Source of the DNA: Caprella mutica
Taxonomy: Eukaryota; Arthropoda; Malacostraca; Amphipoda; Caprellidae
Assembly (NCBI GenBank): GCA_947561585.1
Contig: CANNZV010000119.1
Span: forward strand, 62,001 to 126,000
Length of the DNA: 64,000 nt
Direction of reading: 5' to 3'
Shown here: one piece after another, positions 1 through 11,599 of the stretch
Layout of the letters: each line of letters begins with the position of its first letter
Numbering within the stretch: the first letter of the stretch is position 1
Notes under the pieces: generated by a model
Told to the model about the DNA's origin: nothing
Seen by the model: only the letters and a program-made list of their open reading frames with translations
Database searches by the model: none
Position numbers and translations under genes: made by a program

Positions 1-148
1 TTAAATCACTTTTCATCATAAGTTCTCACTTGAGAAAAGCAATTCCGACTATGGTTCGAAAAAGAGTGAAGAGACTCTCCTCTTTTGTAAAGATATTAAT
101 ATTCTTGTTTTTAATGTAAAAATATATCTTTTGTTTACCAAAACTTAC

Positions 149-254
149 CAGGTTGGTAGTGCATTCCAAACCACGTTGTGATCAACATAGAACTGTGGTG
201 AATCACGTGGAGATGTGTCACTTGGTTCAACTTGCCACGAGCTATGAACAGGGC
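149..254 (-). CDS. Elongase exon 6 with HxxHH box
   Basis: Acceptor CTCACCAG ends at 255 and donor GTAAGT begins at 148. The exon is 35 codons plus one base. It contains NQVTHLHVIHHSSM, the catalytic histidine box with the preceding QVT, then TTWFGMHYQP. The gene must continue left of the window because the phase is open and several family helices are missing. Confidence 0.9.
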
Positions 255-3200
255 CTGGTGAGGAACACAGAATTAACCTAATTGAAAAATTACATCTTTA
301 TTAATACATTGCCTACTTTTTAGTTCTTCAGAAGGTGCTGCAGTATCTATACCTATGGTATTGTATGCATGGTAGCCCGATAATTGCTCGAAACACAATT
401 GCTTGAAAAAAATTGCTCGAATGGTAAATCGCTCATATAATATAAAAAATTATATAAAATTATAATTAATTATTGATTAGAAACAAGGTCGGTTAGAAGT
501 AGCTAATTGACTTTCGATAATTGATAGAATTAATAATTGCCTGAATGATCAATATCTCAAATAATCAAATTTCGAATTCAATCAATTGCTTAATGTAAAA
601 GTAGAGGAAGAGTTAACAAGATAAGGACGGGTCTAGGCTGATTTTCCGAAAACAAATATTTCGAAAACTGATTCGTCGAACTGGATTCTGCAAATACGTG
701 TTCGCCGAATCTCAAATTTACCAAAAACAGATTTACCGAACTACGGATTAACCGAAAAGCAAATTCAATTTAATTAAAAAGAAAGTTCTGTTTAGTTTTG
801 TGGTTTTTATCATTATATTGAGAGTAACGCTTTTCAAAAAAGATATTTTATTATCTGCATCGTTATTGCTGATCACATTTAAGATATACGTTCATCATTA
901 TCACAGCCTTTTCTTTTTTGATGGATCGCGGTACCTTTAGAATGTTGCTGAAATTTAACATTAGTTAGATATCTTATCTTCCTCTTCCACATATTTGAAA
1001 AAATTATGCTTAGCAAACTTTTCTGTGATGAGTAGAATGATAGTACACACAGAGAACGATTTTGTTGATACAACCAAAATAAAGTAGGTTTTTGTTTCTC
1101 TATTCACTCCATTCACTCTAAGTTGTATACGAGATCTTAATATTGAAGTCTTACAGTGAGACCAGCGTCACAGAAAGATTAACGAACTCTTTCTAGAACG
1201 TTTACACAAACAGTTGGTTGAACGTGAGATGAGCACTCACCGTGTCAACGAAGTCTAAGATTTTCGAGAAGAAGTACCATTGACAAACTCGCATCATCTG
1301 AAAAAAATTGAGAGCAATTTTAAATGGCGTGAAAAAATAAGAACACTAATGAATCAGTTATAACAAAAGTAATTAATTCATAGTTTGGGATATATGACGT
1401 CTGATAGTAAATTGTTTCTTCGTATTGAAATTGAATGTACAGAAAATCAATCGAAAATGAGGAACTCACTGATAATTGGTAGCCAATCATAATTACAGTT
1501 AACCACTGAAAGAATAATTTTATTAATATTTACATTTGCCTGTTATATAGTGATACAGTTAATAAACAAGATTAGTTTTAAATGAATAATTAGTACCCTA
1601 GTAACACTTAAATTGAATTACCAGGGCGGGCATTATAGTTTTATTAATTTTTATTAGTAATTTTTTTAGTAATGACCCATCAAAAATGACAGACTATAAT
1701 TTTTTTTAATATTCGGAAATTTTGGTTATCAAGATTTGTTATTTTTCCGTTTTCTGGATTTCAGTTACTTTATTATTAAGATTATCCGTTAAATAACTTA
1801 CGGTCATTAGTTTCATTTAAATTATCCGTATTTTTTAAATAGAAATTTCTGGATTTATTAAGTATATTTTTTCTTGATTTTTAAAATAAAGTTATTCGTT
1901 TTTTATCTCTGAATTTTTTTGTAATCTTGCTAAAAAATGTTGCCCCGGTAGAATCCCGACCTAAAGGCTATATTGTAGGTCATAATAAAGATAATTTTTT
2001 CACTATTCAGGCTGCATCCTAACCCATTCACTATAAAGGAGTTCTACTGTATATAGGGTTATCGAAAGGAAGAATGATTAAATTTTATATATAGGTAGAT
2101 TAATAAGAGTAGTTTCCCATATTATTCTATAAATAATAATTAAATGATATATCTATAAAAGTATTAAGAAGTGTTCAAAGTAAGAAATATATTCATTCAA
2201 ATCATATCACGCGATAATAATATAAACAATGCCATTTATAATTACACAAACTGTAAAAGGGGTTTGAACGTGTTTAAATAAAGAAAATAGACTGTACTAA
2301 CATAGCACCTACTCTGACTGCTTGGGGCTTGCGGGAGTAGTCGCAGGGTTGACACCGGTAATTGTAGTCCAAGAACCAACCCGACATAGCAAACTGCGAA
2401 CAAAAGGGTAAAAACAATTTAGAAATTGTGAGATAATTAGTAGCAACTAGAGAACAGGGGTGGGGCTAATTCAATCATTGATCAATGTAGTCTGCACATA
2501 TTTCAACAACTAAAAATTGTTGATGAGGTAAAAAGATTCCCGTCAATAACCTAAACAAGTTGAAAACATTCCTTTACATCCTCCAGTTAAGTTAAATATG
2601 TACAAGAATATGCTTTATACAAGCAACACCATGGTTTTTCTGTGTTTATTTAGATGACATGGGATCACACCCGGAATCTGCCCGTGGATGGTTGGTTGAT
2701 TCCCTCTCTGAAGGATTTTCGAACTATCTTACTGTAACTTGGATGGTCTTGTTTTTTTCATTTCAAACGCTAAGGTCATTTGTAGAGAGTAACGTTAAGC
2801 ATATTCTACTCTATTGTTATACTTTGTAGTAGGTAGGCTTGTCGGTTCGGTTTACTATTACTTCTTCAATAAGTTAAGAGGTAATCCTCATTTATAAAGG
2901 TTGGTCTTTGTATGCATAGGAGTAGCTTTTCTGCATCCGTGAACCTTTGAATAAAGTTTTAACGAGTGACCTTACTCGTGTAGCAAATTTTCTTTCTGAC
3001 TGCTCCTGAAAAATCTGTTTGTATATATTTTTCATTTGTCGTCACTGACATGGCCTTTGGTTCCAAAGCAGATGAAAATTCATCACTACATAATGTATAT
3101 CTATATATTAAAAATATGCTAGTATTTTTTTTAGACATTCACTACTATAAAAAGAGAAATTACTTTTTTTACATAAAACTGGATAAATTTGGTTATAATA

Positions 3201-6200
3201 GCACACAACAAAAAAGGTTGAATTTTATCTCTATGGCAGGTTATGTTTTATAATATGTACTGTCATACTGCATTTCAATTTTATAAAACAATTAGTTTAA
3301 TTCACAAGCCTATCGCTACCTTCAATAGTGTGACGACTGTATAAAAAATAGAGCTCTATAAATAGAAGCATATAGAAAAGTTTAAAAAAAACTAGGTGGT
3401 ATTTGTTAATATTCGAAGTGAATGAATGTAACTGACCTCATAAAATAAATAAAAGCTGAAGACAACTTGAAAGAAGTTGTAAACTATCATCACATTCTTT
3501 AACTGCATCGGTTTCTTGTTTTTCATATAACGTGGTCCCCAAACCTGAAAAATAAAATAAATGCATGCAAAAATATATCTGTGTAAATTTAAAATTTTAA
3601 CATTTTCTACAATTAAATTCCTTTTATTCATTCAGAAAATTACTGATTTATTATATTTATTAGTGAAATAACGTGAACCTCGATTTGACGTCAAACTCGA
3701 TATAACGTCAGAATAGATATAACGTCACACTCGATATAACGTCAAACTCGATATAACGTCAAACTCAATGCAACGTCAAATTCGATATAACGTAAAACTC
3801 GATATAACGTAAAACTCGATATAACGTCACACATACTCGATATAACGTCAAACTCGATATAATGTCAGACTCGATATAATGTCAAACTCTATATAACTTA
3901 ACACTCGATATAACGTCAAACTCGATATAACATAAACTCGATATAACGTCAAACTCGATATAACGTCAAATTCTATATAACTTAACACTCGATATAACGT
4001 CAAACTCGATATAACATAAACTCGATATAACGTCAAACTCGATATAACGTCACACTCGATATAACGACAACGTCGTTATAACGTCAATCTCAGTATAACG
4101 TCAAACTGGATATAACGTAAACTCGATATAACGTCAAACTCGATGTAACATAAACTCGATATAACGTCAAACTCGATATAACGTCAAACTCAATATAACG
4201 TCAAACTCGATATAACGTAAACTCGATATAACGTAAACTCGATATAACGTCAAACTCGATATTTAACGTAAACTCGATATAGCGTCAAACTCAATATAAC
4301 GTCAAACTCGATATAACGTCGTTACGTCACACTCGATATAACGTCAAACTCGATATAACGTCGAACTCGATATAACGTCACACTCGATATAAAGTCACAC
4401 TCGATATAACGTCACACTCGATATAAAGTCACATTCGATATAAAGTCAAACTAGATATAACGTCAAACTCGATATAACGTCAAACTCAATATTATGTGAA
4501 ACTCGATATAACGTCACGCTCGATATAAAGTCACACTCGATATAACGTCAAATTCGTTATAACGTCAAACTCGATTTAACGTCAAACTCGATATAATGTC
4601 AAACTTGATATAACGTCATTATGAAATTTAACAATATTATATTAATTGAAGGCAAATGTATACCAATTGTACTATATATGTGTTCAGTATTTCTTAGGAC
4701 AAATTTATTGCAATAGAACCTCACTGTCGAAAAGAGGATGTAGAGTACTCCAATCACCACCATGGACACGGGCCACTCGACCAGGAACCATCCTTTAACC
4801 CTGGGGTCTACTGGGAAACCTTTGAAAACAATCACTCCACAGCACAGTCCAATGGTGTATGTTATTAGAGGGGTTATGGCTGCACTGTATGTCCCTAGGC
4901 TGTTGTCCTGCTCTACTTTGTTATCTTTTGGTGGAGGAAGTTGCTCTGTGGGAAGAAATATAAAGTGAAAATAATTTGATTAATCATTATTGTCAAAGAA
5001 ATGTACAGTACATCAAACTAGCGGATGCAACCAACTACATAACAGCCATTTATGTTGAGAGTACTAAAATGATCGTCATTTATATATAAATTTATGAATA
5101 TTACTTTGAAAAAATTAACAAAGATGACAAGAAATAAATGAAGATTACTTGGAAACATAGCCACAAAATAATATCGTTATGTAGTTCCTTTCTATCCGCT
5201 AGTTTGTTGTACTACACACTTCATGATTGATTAATGACCAGGCAGTGCACGCCCCCCGCTACACAAATAATAGTATTCAGTTTCATAATAAATAAAATGA
5301 TGGTATTAACGCTAGCTCGGAATAATGGGTTCAAGGGGTTTAAAAACGCGCAGCACATTCTCCAGATTGTGCAAATCGGCAAATTGCGAGGAACATCATA
5401 CTAGGATCAAGATAGCGATTTTCTGTTGAAATATTTATCATCAGTTTTCACTTTAAGTGATGTATTTGTCTGTTTTTGTTGAAAACTGTCAGTTGCACTA
5501 CTAGAATTTAAATTATAGATCCCTATAGACGTAAATAATCTATATCCGTATATTATAATTAGACCAGTTAGGTACATCTTTGAACTGGATACTACGGGAT
5601 TCAGAGAATTTATCGAAAACAATTGATCGAAAGAATTTATCGAAAACAAGGAATGGAATATCGATCGAACGGGCAACTTATCGAACGGAAAACTATTTAG
5701 CTACTTATGTACTTAGTATACAAAGGACATACATATTTTATCATTTGTTCAGTGAAATGATGATGTAAAATGTAAAAGGCTGGGATAGCGTTCCTCTTGA
5801 GGGGGGGGGGGGATAGCGTTCATGTACTTAATTACTTAATTATAGGTTTTATCAGCCATTGTCATTTAATCACTAAAGAGCTGGATTCTTAATTTAGTAT
5901 TAAGGTTTATGATTGTTTCGTTAAAATCTCTTTTTGATTTGTTTAAATTCCTTTAAAAACTTACTTAATATTTGAATTCACAATTAATGAATTAATATCT
6001 TGTCCTTTCTTCTATCAATCTTCAACGTAAATAGGCAATCAACTGAGAGGAAACAAATAATTAATGAGTGTTAAAATAAAGGTATAAATGACAATGATTG
6101 AAATAGAGGAAATTGAAAACGAGTGTAAACAGTAAATTTAATTAAATCATAATTAAATCATTGAGAGACGTAGTCTAAGTTGTGATCAAGTAGGGGTCAC

Positions 6201-9200
6201 AACATAGCAACCCTTTTATATGCTTCAATTTACTCCATTAAATGTTGGGTAGATTCTAGTTTTTTTTTATAAAAGATACAAATTTTTTGGATCAAAAACA
6301 ATAGTATCTACCCAACTGCATCTATCATTTAATGAAATTTGTATAAATGAAAACTTGCTACCAAGATACACTGATTTTAAACTTCAATTTAAAGAGAGAT
6401 CTGCTTCTTCTGGCAGAAGGCCTTCATAAAATATTATGTATAACAAATTCAATGTATTTCATTTTTTGAGAAAGGGTTTTTCCATTCGATCAATTCTCCA
6501 TTCGATCAACTTTCCATTAGATTAATTATCCGTTCGTTCAATTTTCCATTCTATCAACTGCTTTAGATCAATTACTTTAAATCAATTACTTCCAATCAAT
6601 TGCTTTCAGTCAATTACTTCCAATCAATTGCTTTCGAACAATTGCTTTCGATCAAATACTTTCGATCAATTGCTATCGATCTATTGCTTTCGATCAATCG
6701 AAATCGAAATCGATTGATCCCCCTTCGATCAAAAAATGGGGATCAATCTGACATCAATAATTATCGACCTGTTAGTATTCTTCCAGTTTTTAGCAAAGTC
6801 ATAGAGAAATGTGTAGCTAGGCGTCTTTTAGCTTTTACTGGTCGTTTTTCTATTATCTGTAAGAACCAGTTCGGCTTTAGGAGAGGTTTTTCTACTGCAG
6901 ATGCGATTATTGATTTTTATGAGTTAATTCATAGTCGACTGGAAACGAGAAGCCACTCGATAAGAATTTTTATAGATTATTCTAAAGCATTTGATACTGT
7001 TCAGCATCATATCTTGCTATCGAAACTTGAGGCTTATGGTATTAGGGGCTTGGCTCGTGATTGGTTCGGAAGCTACCTTGATAACCGTACACAGTGTGTA
7101 AAAATTAAAAGTACTTTTTCAAACTATAGTAATGTGTGTACTAGTATTCCTCAGGGTAGCGTCCTGGGACCTATTCTCTTTATTTTGTATGTGAATGATT
7201 TAGTCCATGTATCTCCTATACTTAATACAACCCTCTTTGCTGATGACACCACTGCTTCCTTATCTGGACCAGATTTTCAAACTTTGTGTGATGCTTTGGA
7301 TGAACAAATTGCTGGAATAACGTCTTGGTCAATCGCTCATCGTTTGTCAATTAATGTGCAGAAAACGACTGCAGTGGTGTTTTCAAATATATATCGAGAT
7401 GTGGATATGTCTAGATGTATTAGTGTAAATGATTTTGATGTTAATTTTTCTGATAGTGTTAAATTTTTGGGTGTAATCTTGGATAGCAAACTAAAATTCA
7501 AGGAACATATAGCTAGTGTCTGTAATAAGTTATCTAAGGTTGTCGGAGTTATTTACAGAGTAAGAGAGTATCTTCCCCAAAAATCATTGATAGGCCTTTA
7601 CTATAGTCTCTTTTACCCGTATTTATTGTATGGAAATGTTTTGTGGGGTGGTACTTACAGTGCTCATCTACATACAGTTGAAATGCTCCAAAAGCGGGTT
7701 ATTAGGATAGTCACAGGTAATGAATATTTAGCACATACTGAGCCACTTTTTCACAGAACTGGCATTTTGAAGGTGGAGGATTTGCACAATTTCCTCTTAA
7801 TTCTGTATTTCTTCAAAAATAAAAACAAGTTTTCTTCATCTAGTTAACTTATAATACTAGGCATGGACAGGATCCTTTAATACCGACACATAGGTTAACT
7901 TCCATCGAACACAGTGTGCATTATTCTACTGTAAAAGCTTGGCTTTCCATTCCATCGGATGTTAGATGCATTCAGTCATATAATAAGTTTAAGATTGTCC
8001 TCAAGAAGTATTTCATTGATAAATACGTTAGCTAATCACTGATCATTCTTTTTTCCTTAACGTTTATTGTACCAGTCTACTTTGCTTGTAAATGAAATAA
8101 ATATTAATTCTTAACCTTGTTACTACTTTTTTGTAATATATATATATATATATATTTTTATTTGCTGCATCAGTACCTTTAATTTGACATATCATTAATG
8201 TCATATTTTCCTATTTTTATTATCTAGTGTATTTTGATGATTGTATATTATTAGTTGTCTATGCAATTTTGTATTTTTTAATGTTGCCCGAACATTCCCT
8301 TCACCATAAGGGTATTAATTATATAGGGGCTTGAGAAATTGATTTTAACTTCTTTTTTCTCAATAAATCCTTATCCTTATCCTCAATTACTTTCGATAAA
8401 TTGTTTCCGACCAATTACTTTTGATCAATTACTTTTGATCAATTGCTTTCGATCAATTGCTTTCGATCAATTGCTTTCGATCAATTGCTTTCAATCAATT
8501 TCTTTCAATCAATTACATTTGATCAATTGCTTTCAATCAATTTCTTTCAATCAATTGCTTTCAATCAATTGCTTTCAATCAATTACTTTCGATCAATTAC
8601 TTTCGATCAATTATTTTCAATCAATTACTTTCGATCAATTACTTTCGATCAATTGCTTTCGATCAGTAAGCTTAAATCAATTACTTTCAATCAATTACTT
8701 TCGATCAATTGCTTTCGATCAGTAGCTTAAATCAATTACTTTCGATCAATTACTTTCTATCAATTTCTTTCGATCAGTAGCTTAAATCAATTACTTTCTA
8801 TCAATTACTTTTGATCAATTACTTTCGATCAATTGCTTTCGATCAGTAGCTTAAATCAATTACTTTCGATCAATTACTTTCGATCAATTGCTTTCGATCA
8901 GTAGCTTAAATCAATTACTTTCGATCAATTACTTTCGATCAATTACTTTCGATCAATTGCTTTCGATCAGTAGCTTAAATCAATCACTTTCGATCAATTA
9001 CTTTCAATCAATTGCTTTCAATCAATTGCTTCCAATCAATTACTTTCGATCAATTCTCCCAACTCCTAGACTCAGATACTATAAAAAGAAATTTCCAACT
9101 TTGCTTATCTAAATTTTTAGGCCAATGTCAAGAGTATCAACTTCAGATTGAAGAGGAGCAAAAAATCGTTGGAATATCAATTTTGAAAGTAGGTTAAACT

Positions 9201-11551
9201 CAATATTTTAAGCAAGATACCCTTCTCACCTTACCATAACTACCTACCTACTTCGTTAGATATCCAGTTTTATTAAATGCCATGTTTCCACGTGTATCTA
9301 TCGAGTCTCGAGTAAGTTGGGGATTTTTATATTAAATTTACTATGGCACTATTCTAATAAATTATATTGACGATTTGTAAATCCAATAATTTTATCAAAT
9401 TAGGTTTAGGCATTAAATGGATATTAAGCAGCCTGTTTCAGATAATTTCATTTTTGATTAGACAAATATTAAACTAAATACTAATGTTATCATGTCAACT
9501 TAGTGTGAATCCATCAAAAAAAGGGAGTAAAAAAGTATCTGACTTCAGTTGTTAAATGCCGAGATGTATTAAATAATATATTGTAAATATATAAATATTA
9601 TGACTAGTTATTATATAATTGATAATAGGTTAAAAAATTTATAACATTAAGTACAATTTCGTCTTCATTTTAGATGCACTAACGGTGATCAACCTAATTA
9701 AAGTTCAGTTATTTTGAACCCGTTTGTCTGATTATTTTCCAGTTGCCAACTTATACCTACTTTACCGTAATCGTAGAACTCGGCTAATTTCTATATTTAT
9801 TTAAATCATTTGCCACTAACTCTTATAGTATTTGCATAATTTGATATTGTTCGTTAGAAATATAATGATAAGTTTTCTTCAAGGACATCATTAAGTAATT
9901 TTAAGTATTCTTATATAAATTACAAGAGGTATAGATTTATACTTAGAAAACTTCACTTGAGTTGCTGAAATCCGGATTTCAATTGTCTATGCCAGGGGTG
10001 GGCACGTGTTGTGGTTTTCAGTGCTAAAATATGAAATCTCAGTGCCGTTACTATTTTTTTCGTTTTTTAAATTACAGGGAATACTGAGTAATTTAAATGA
10101 GGTGGTAGATTTTATTGAGGTACGTACAATCGTACATATTTTGCACATAAATATTGGTAGTAGATTTATGTCTTGTATTAAGAGAAATTAATAAATGATA
10201 TATAATTATGCTTTTCTTTTTTCAGGTGAAAATAAATCACAATGAAGAAAAAGGTTATTTTGCATAAGTAATAAAATTAAAACTTAATAACTAATTCATA
10301 ACTTATTAAAAAAGGGAATTAAAAATTATTGCACAAATTCTTACTAGTGTAAGAATAACTGATCTAGATAAAAAGAGACAGAAGTATTTATTTCATTAAA
10401 CACCGGCACAACTTTAACAATAAACTAAAAATACTTTATTAACGTATAAAATTGACTATCAAAGTATATACAAAGTATAAACAAATATACTGTTCTTCAA
10501 TTATTTGACCATCCTCTTTTATTTTATCTTTGAAATTTATAAAGCTGTCATGGTTAATAATTCCAAATTTTCTTTGGAAGAAAATAAAGCACCTTTTCCC
10601 TGGTGGGCACGAGTGCTGCTCTCAGTGCCCAAAGAGCACTGAGTGTTGCATTTGCCAACCACTGGTCTTAGACGTACTTATGAAATATCAATGAAAATAA
10701 TGCAACATATATTATTTTTATTTTCTTTTATAACATTTTATTACCATGTGGAAATTTAAAGCTCGGTTGAAATACATGCGGATTGCGTCACATTTTGATT
10801 CACACACACACACACACACAAAAAAAATTGCTAATATTCCGTGTATTTCATGTATTTCAGCAGATTTTTCAGACAAAAGTTTTTCAGAAACTTAAGAAAC
10901 ATAAAAAAAACTCTCCCGTATTCACAACTTCTGAAGCAAATTTTTTTGGCGATATGGTTCCCTTAAGGGTTTCATAATAAATTTGATATCCTCATTTTAA
11001 TTTGGAAGAACAATCAGCATGGACAGCAATAAGAATATCTGGGGGCGTGCTACTCCCGATCCCTTTTCCAGGTCATTAAATAATCTTGAAGTTCCAGATC
11101 ATTAAGCAATCAAAACCTACATTACAGCTTTATATCTTAAAATCAAAAAAAGTCGGAATTGTTAGTTGTGTCACAATTTTGTTGTCTTTGCTAATTAAAA
11201 ATCAAATTGATTAACAATATTTTAACTGTGTATTATCGGTATTGGTACAGTTCAAACATCATGTCACTTTAAAATTTATATATCATTTTGGTATTTGCGT
11301 TTCAGTAGCAGGACAAATCGGAAAAGACCCTTTATTCTTAGTGAAGTAGAATTGGTAGACTATTTTCTTAACTTTCTGACAGAATCTAATTTGTTTGGTA
11401 GATTTGAGTAGGTAATATCAGTTAATTTTTTTAATCAAAAACAATACATTCAGAGTATAAATTTCAGTTGATTTTACTCACGTCTTCCACATGGTGCCAC
11501 TAGTTGTTCCAAGTTGAAGTGTGTCCTCTCGTTCGAGTTGTTAGGGGCCAT
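149..11551 (-). CDS. ELO-family very-long-chain fatty acid elongase, 6 coding exons, 3' end beyond left edge
   Basis: Family role: ER multi-pass condensing enzyme that adds malonyl-CoA-derived carbons to long-chain acyl-CoA. Coding exons in order are 11482-11551, 4725-4945, 3437-3544, 2313-2393, 1241-1297 and 149-254, giving 214 codons plus one base. Phases match at every junction (1, 0, 0, 0, 0, then 1 at the left edge). Seen: VDPRVKGW, then GPRYMKNKKP and VMIVYNFFQV (residues 98-133), the MSGWFLDYNYRCQP block, KILDFVDT, and the HxxHH histidine box HVIHH at about 195-199. These match the ELO order and spacing. The usual FVLRKK block before the box reads FIARGK, so this is a divergent paralog. 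About one third of the protein (later membrane segments and ER-retention tail) is missing to the left. The paralog cannot be assigned by eye. Confidence 0.9.
360..800. repeat. Degenerate phrase region (AATTGCTCGAA; CCGAAAA)
   Basis: Positions 376-436 hold three or four copies of AATTGCTCGAA, the unit of the array at 51950-52145. Positions 640-770 hold phrases such as TTCGAAAACTGATT and TTACCGAA. It lies in elongase intron 5. Confidence 0.45.
1241..1297 (-). CDS. Elongase exon 5 (WYFFSKILDFVDT)
   Basis: Acceptor ends at 1298 and donor GTGAGT begins at 1240. The exon is 19 codons, MMRVCQWYFFSKILDFVDT. It matches the ELO block WWYYFSKxxxxxDT that precedes the histidine box. Confidence 0.88.
1640..1940. 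repeat. Degenerate ATTATCCG/TTTCTGGATTT phrase region
   Basis: Short phrases such as ATTATCCG, TTTCTGGATTT and TTTCCG recur irregularly in AT-rich DNA. Similar phrases in the opposite orientation are at 12180-12440 and 55100-55560. It is intronic to the elongase. Confidence 0.35.
2313..2393 (-). CDS. Elongase exon 4 (MSGW...RCQP)
   Basis: Acceptor TTCGCAG ends at 2394 and donor GTAGGT begins at 2312. The exon is 27 codons. FAMSGWFLDYNYRCQP followed by CDYSRKPQAVR corresponds to the ELO segment between membrane helices (MSGW, RCQPVDYS, A-R). Confidence 0.9.
3437..3544 (-). CDS. Elongase exon 3 (GPRYMKNKKP / IVYNFFQV)
   Basis: Acceptor TTTTCAG ends at 3545 and donor GTCAGT begins at 3436. The exon is exactly 36 codons. 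VWGPRYMKNKKP and NVMIVYNFFQVVFS are the most recognisable ELO signature outside the histidine box, and the exon ends in FYLFYE as in other family members. Confidence 0.92.
3683..4618. repeat. 17-bp tandem array in elongase intron 2
   Basis: More than 50 head-to-tail copies of CGATATAACGTCAAACT, with 16-bp variants (CGATATAACGTAAACT). Units near both ends are more diverged. Open frames on the minus strand here are only the array read through. It sits between elongase exons 2 and 3. Confidence 0.95.
4725..4945 (-). CDS. Elongase exon 2
   Basis: Acceptor CCCACAG ends at 4946 and donor GTGAGG begins at 4724. The exon holds 2 bases plus 73 codons. It encodes a polar stretch (LPPPKDNKVEQD), a hydrophobic segment (ITPLITYTIGLCCGVIVF), the elongase-type VDPRVKGWFLVEWP, and the start of the first conserved membrane helix (MVVIGVLYILFST). 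Confidence 0.85.
5003..5222. mobile_element. Inverted-repeat element, 220 bp
   Basis: The arms share CAAACTAGCGGAT and AACTACATAAC in inverted order at 5003-5043 and 5181-5222. Related arm sequence with the outer GGGGGGCGTGC motif is at 11040-11110 and 13557-13660, so the family is dispersed. Confidence 0.55.
5345..5396. repeat. Solo terminal repeat of the GTTCCGCNCAATTT MITE family
   Basis: It matches one arm of the elements at 14434-14902, 24824-25378 and 28643-29162 (AGATTGTGCAAATCGGCAAA). No partner arm was seen nearby. Confidence 0.6.
6481..6732. repeat. 14-bp array, left block
   Basis: Copies of TTTCGATCAATTGC or TTTCGATCAATTAC. Units at the left edge are degenerate (for example CCATTCGATCAACT) and become regular toward the LINE junction. 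Confidence 0.92.
6733..8370 (+). mobile_element. 5'-truncated jockey/CR1-group LINE inserted in a 14-bp array
   Basis: The element begins abruptly inside the reverse transcriptase domain where the 14-bp array stops. It continues through the end of the ORF and a non-coding tail that ends in short ATCCTT-like repeats at about 8365-8385, after which the array resumes. It lies in elongase intron 1, antisense to that gene. I saw no clear target-site duplication because both sides are array DNA. Confidence 0.75.
6737..8034 (+). pseudogene. LINE reverse transcriptase, truncated and frameshifted
   Basis: This is the retrotransposon polymerase that would make cDNA by target-primed reverse transcription. 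Seen: NNYRPVSILPVFSKVIEKCV, QFGFRRGFSTADAI, IFIDYSKAFDT (first catalytic Asp), IPQGSVLGPILF, and LFADDT (the xxDD box, normally Y/FADD). The frame is open to a stop at 7845. A one-base shift at about 7842 reopens it as LTYNTRHGQDPL and runs to 8034 (ending KYFIDKYVS), which is the usual C terminus of these proteins. The endonuclease and first RT blocks are missing. The first 40 or so codons of the longer open frame (6600-6736) are array DNA, not LINE. Confidence 0.85.
8390..9058. repeat. 14-bp array, right block, with higher-order repeat
   Basis: About 48 copies of the same 14-bp unit as at 6481-6732, in the same orientation. From 8665 a variant phrase (AGTAGCTTAAATCAATTA) recurs at 8665, 8721, 8776, 8844, 8900 and 8969. 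The spacings of about 55 or 69 bases are four or five units. Confidence 0.93.
9993..10664. mobile_element. hAT-like non-autonomous element
   Basis: The ends are CAGGGGTGGGCA and TGCCAACCACTG, which are inverted and begin with CAG as in hAT transposons. The flanking 8-mers GTCTATGC and GTCTTAGA agree at 5 of 8 positions, suggesting a decayed 8-bp target duplication. There is no transposase ORF. It lies in elongase intron 1. Confidence 0.6.
11482..11551 (-). CDS. Elongase exon 1 (start codon)
   Basis: The exon reads ATG then 23 codons (MAPNNSNERTHF...) plus one base, followed by the donor GTGAGT at 11481-11476. The leftover C joins AG at the start of the next exon to make a Gln codon, so the phase fits exactly. 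The sequence is short, polar and poorly conserved, as N termini of elongases are. It was chosen because it is the only upstream ATG exon I found with a good donor and matching phase; the 6.5-kb intron makes this less sure than the other exons. Confidence 0.65.
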
Positions 11552-11599
11552 TGTGTAGATTTTGAGGCGAATAACTTCACGCTACCTATAGTTCAACAT

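Noticed and set aside
3683..4618. CRISPR-like regular array
   Set aside because: Units are contiguous with no spacers, and the window is clearly eukaryotic. The same applies to the other 14-32-bp arrays.
5800..5813. Poly-G tract, with similar tracts at 51000-51010, 51646-51661 and 60784-60798
   Set aside because: Homopolymer runs without a quadruplex-type four-run pattern; some lie at element ends. No separate function supported.
8339..9197. Several 60-128-codon frames with LLSIN..FDQ repeats
   Set aside because: They are translations of the 14-bp array; 42 bases equal three units, giving the 14-residue period.
10799..10820. CA microsatellite
   Set aside because: Short simple repeat of no special note.
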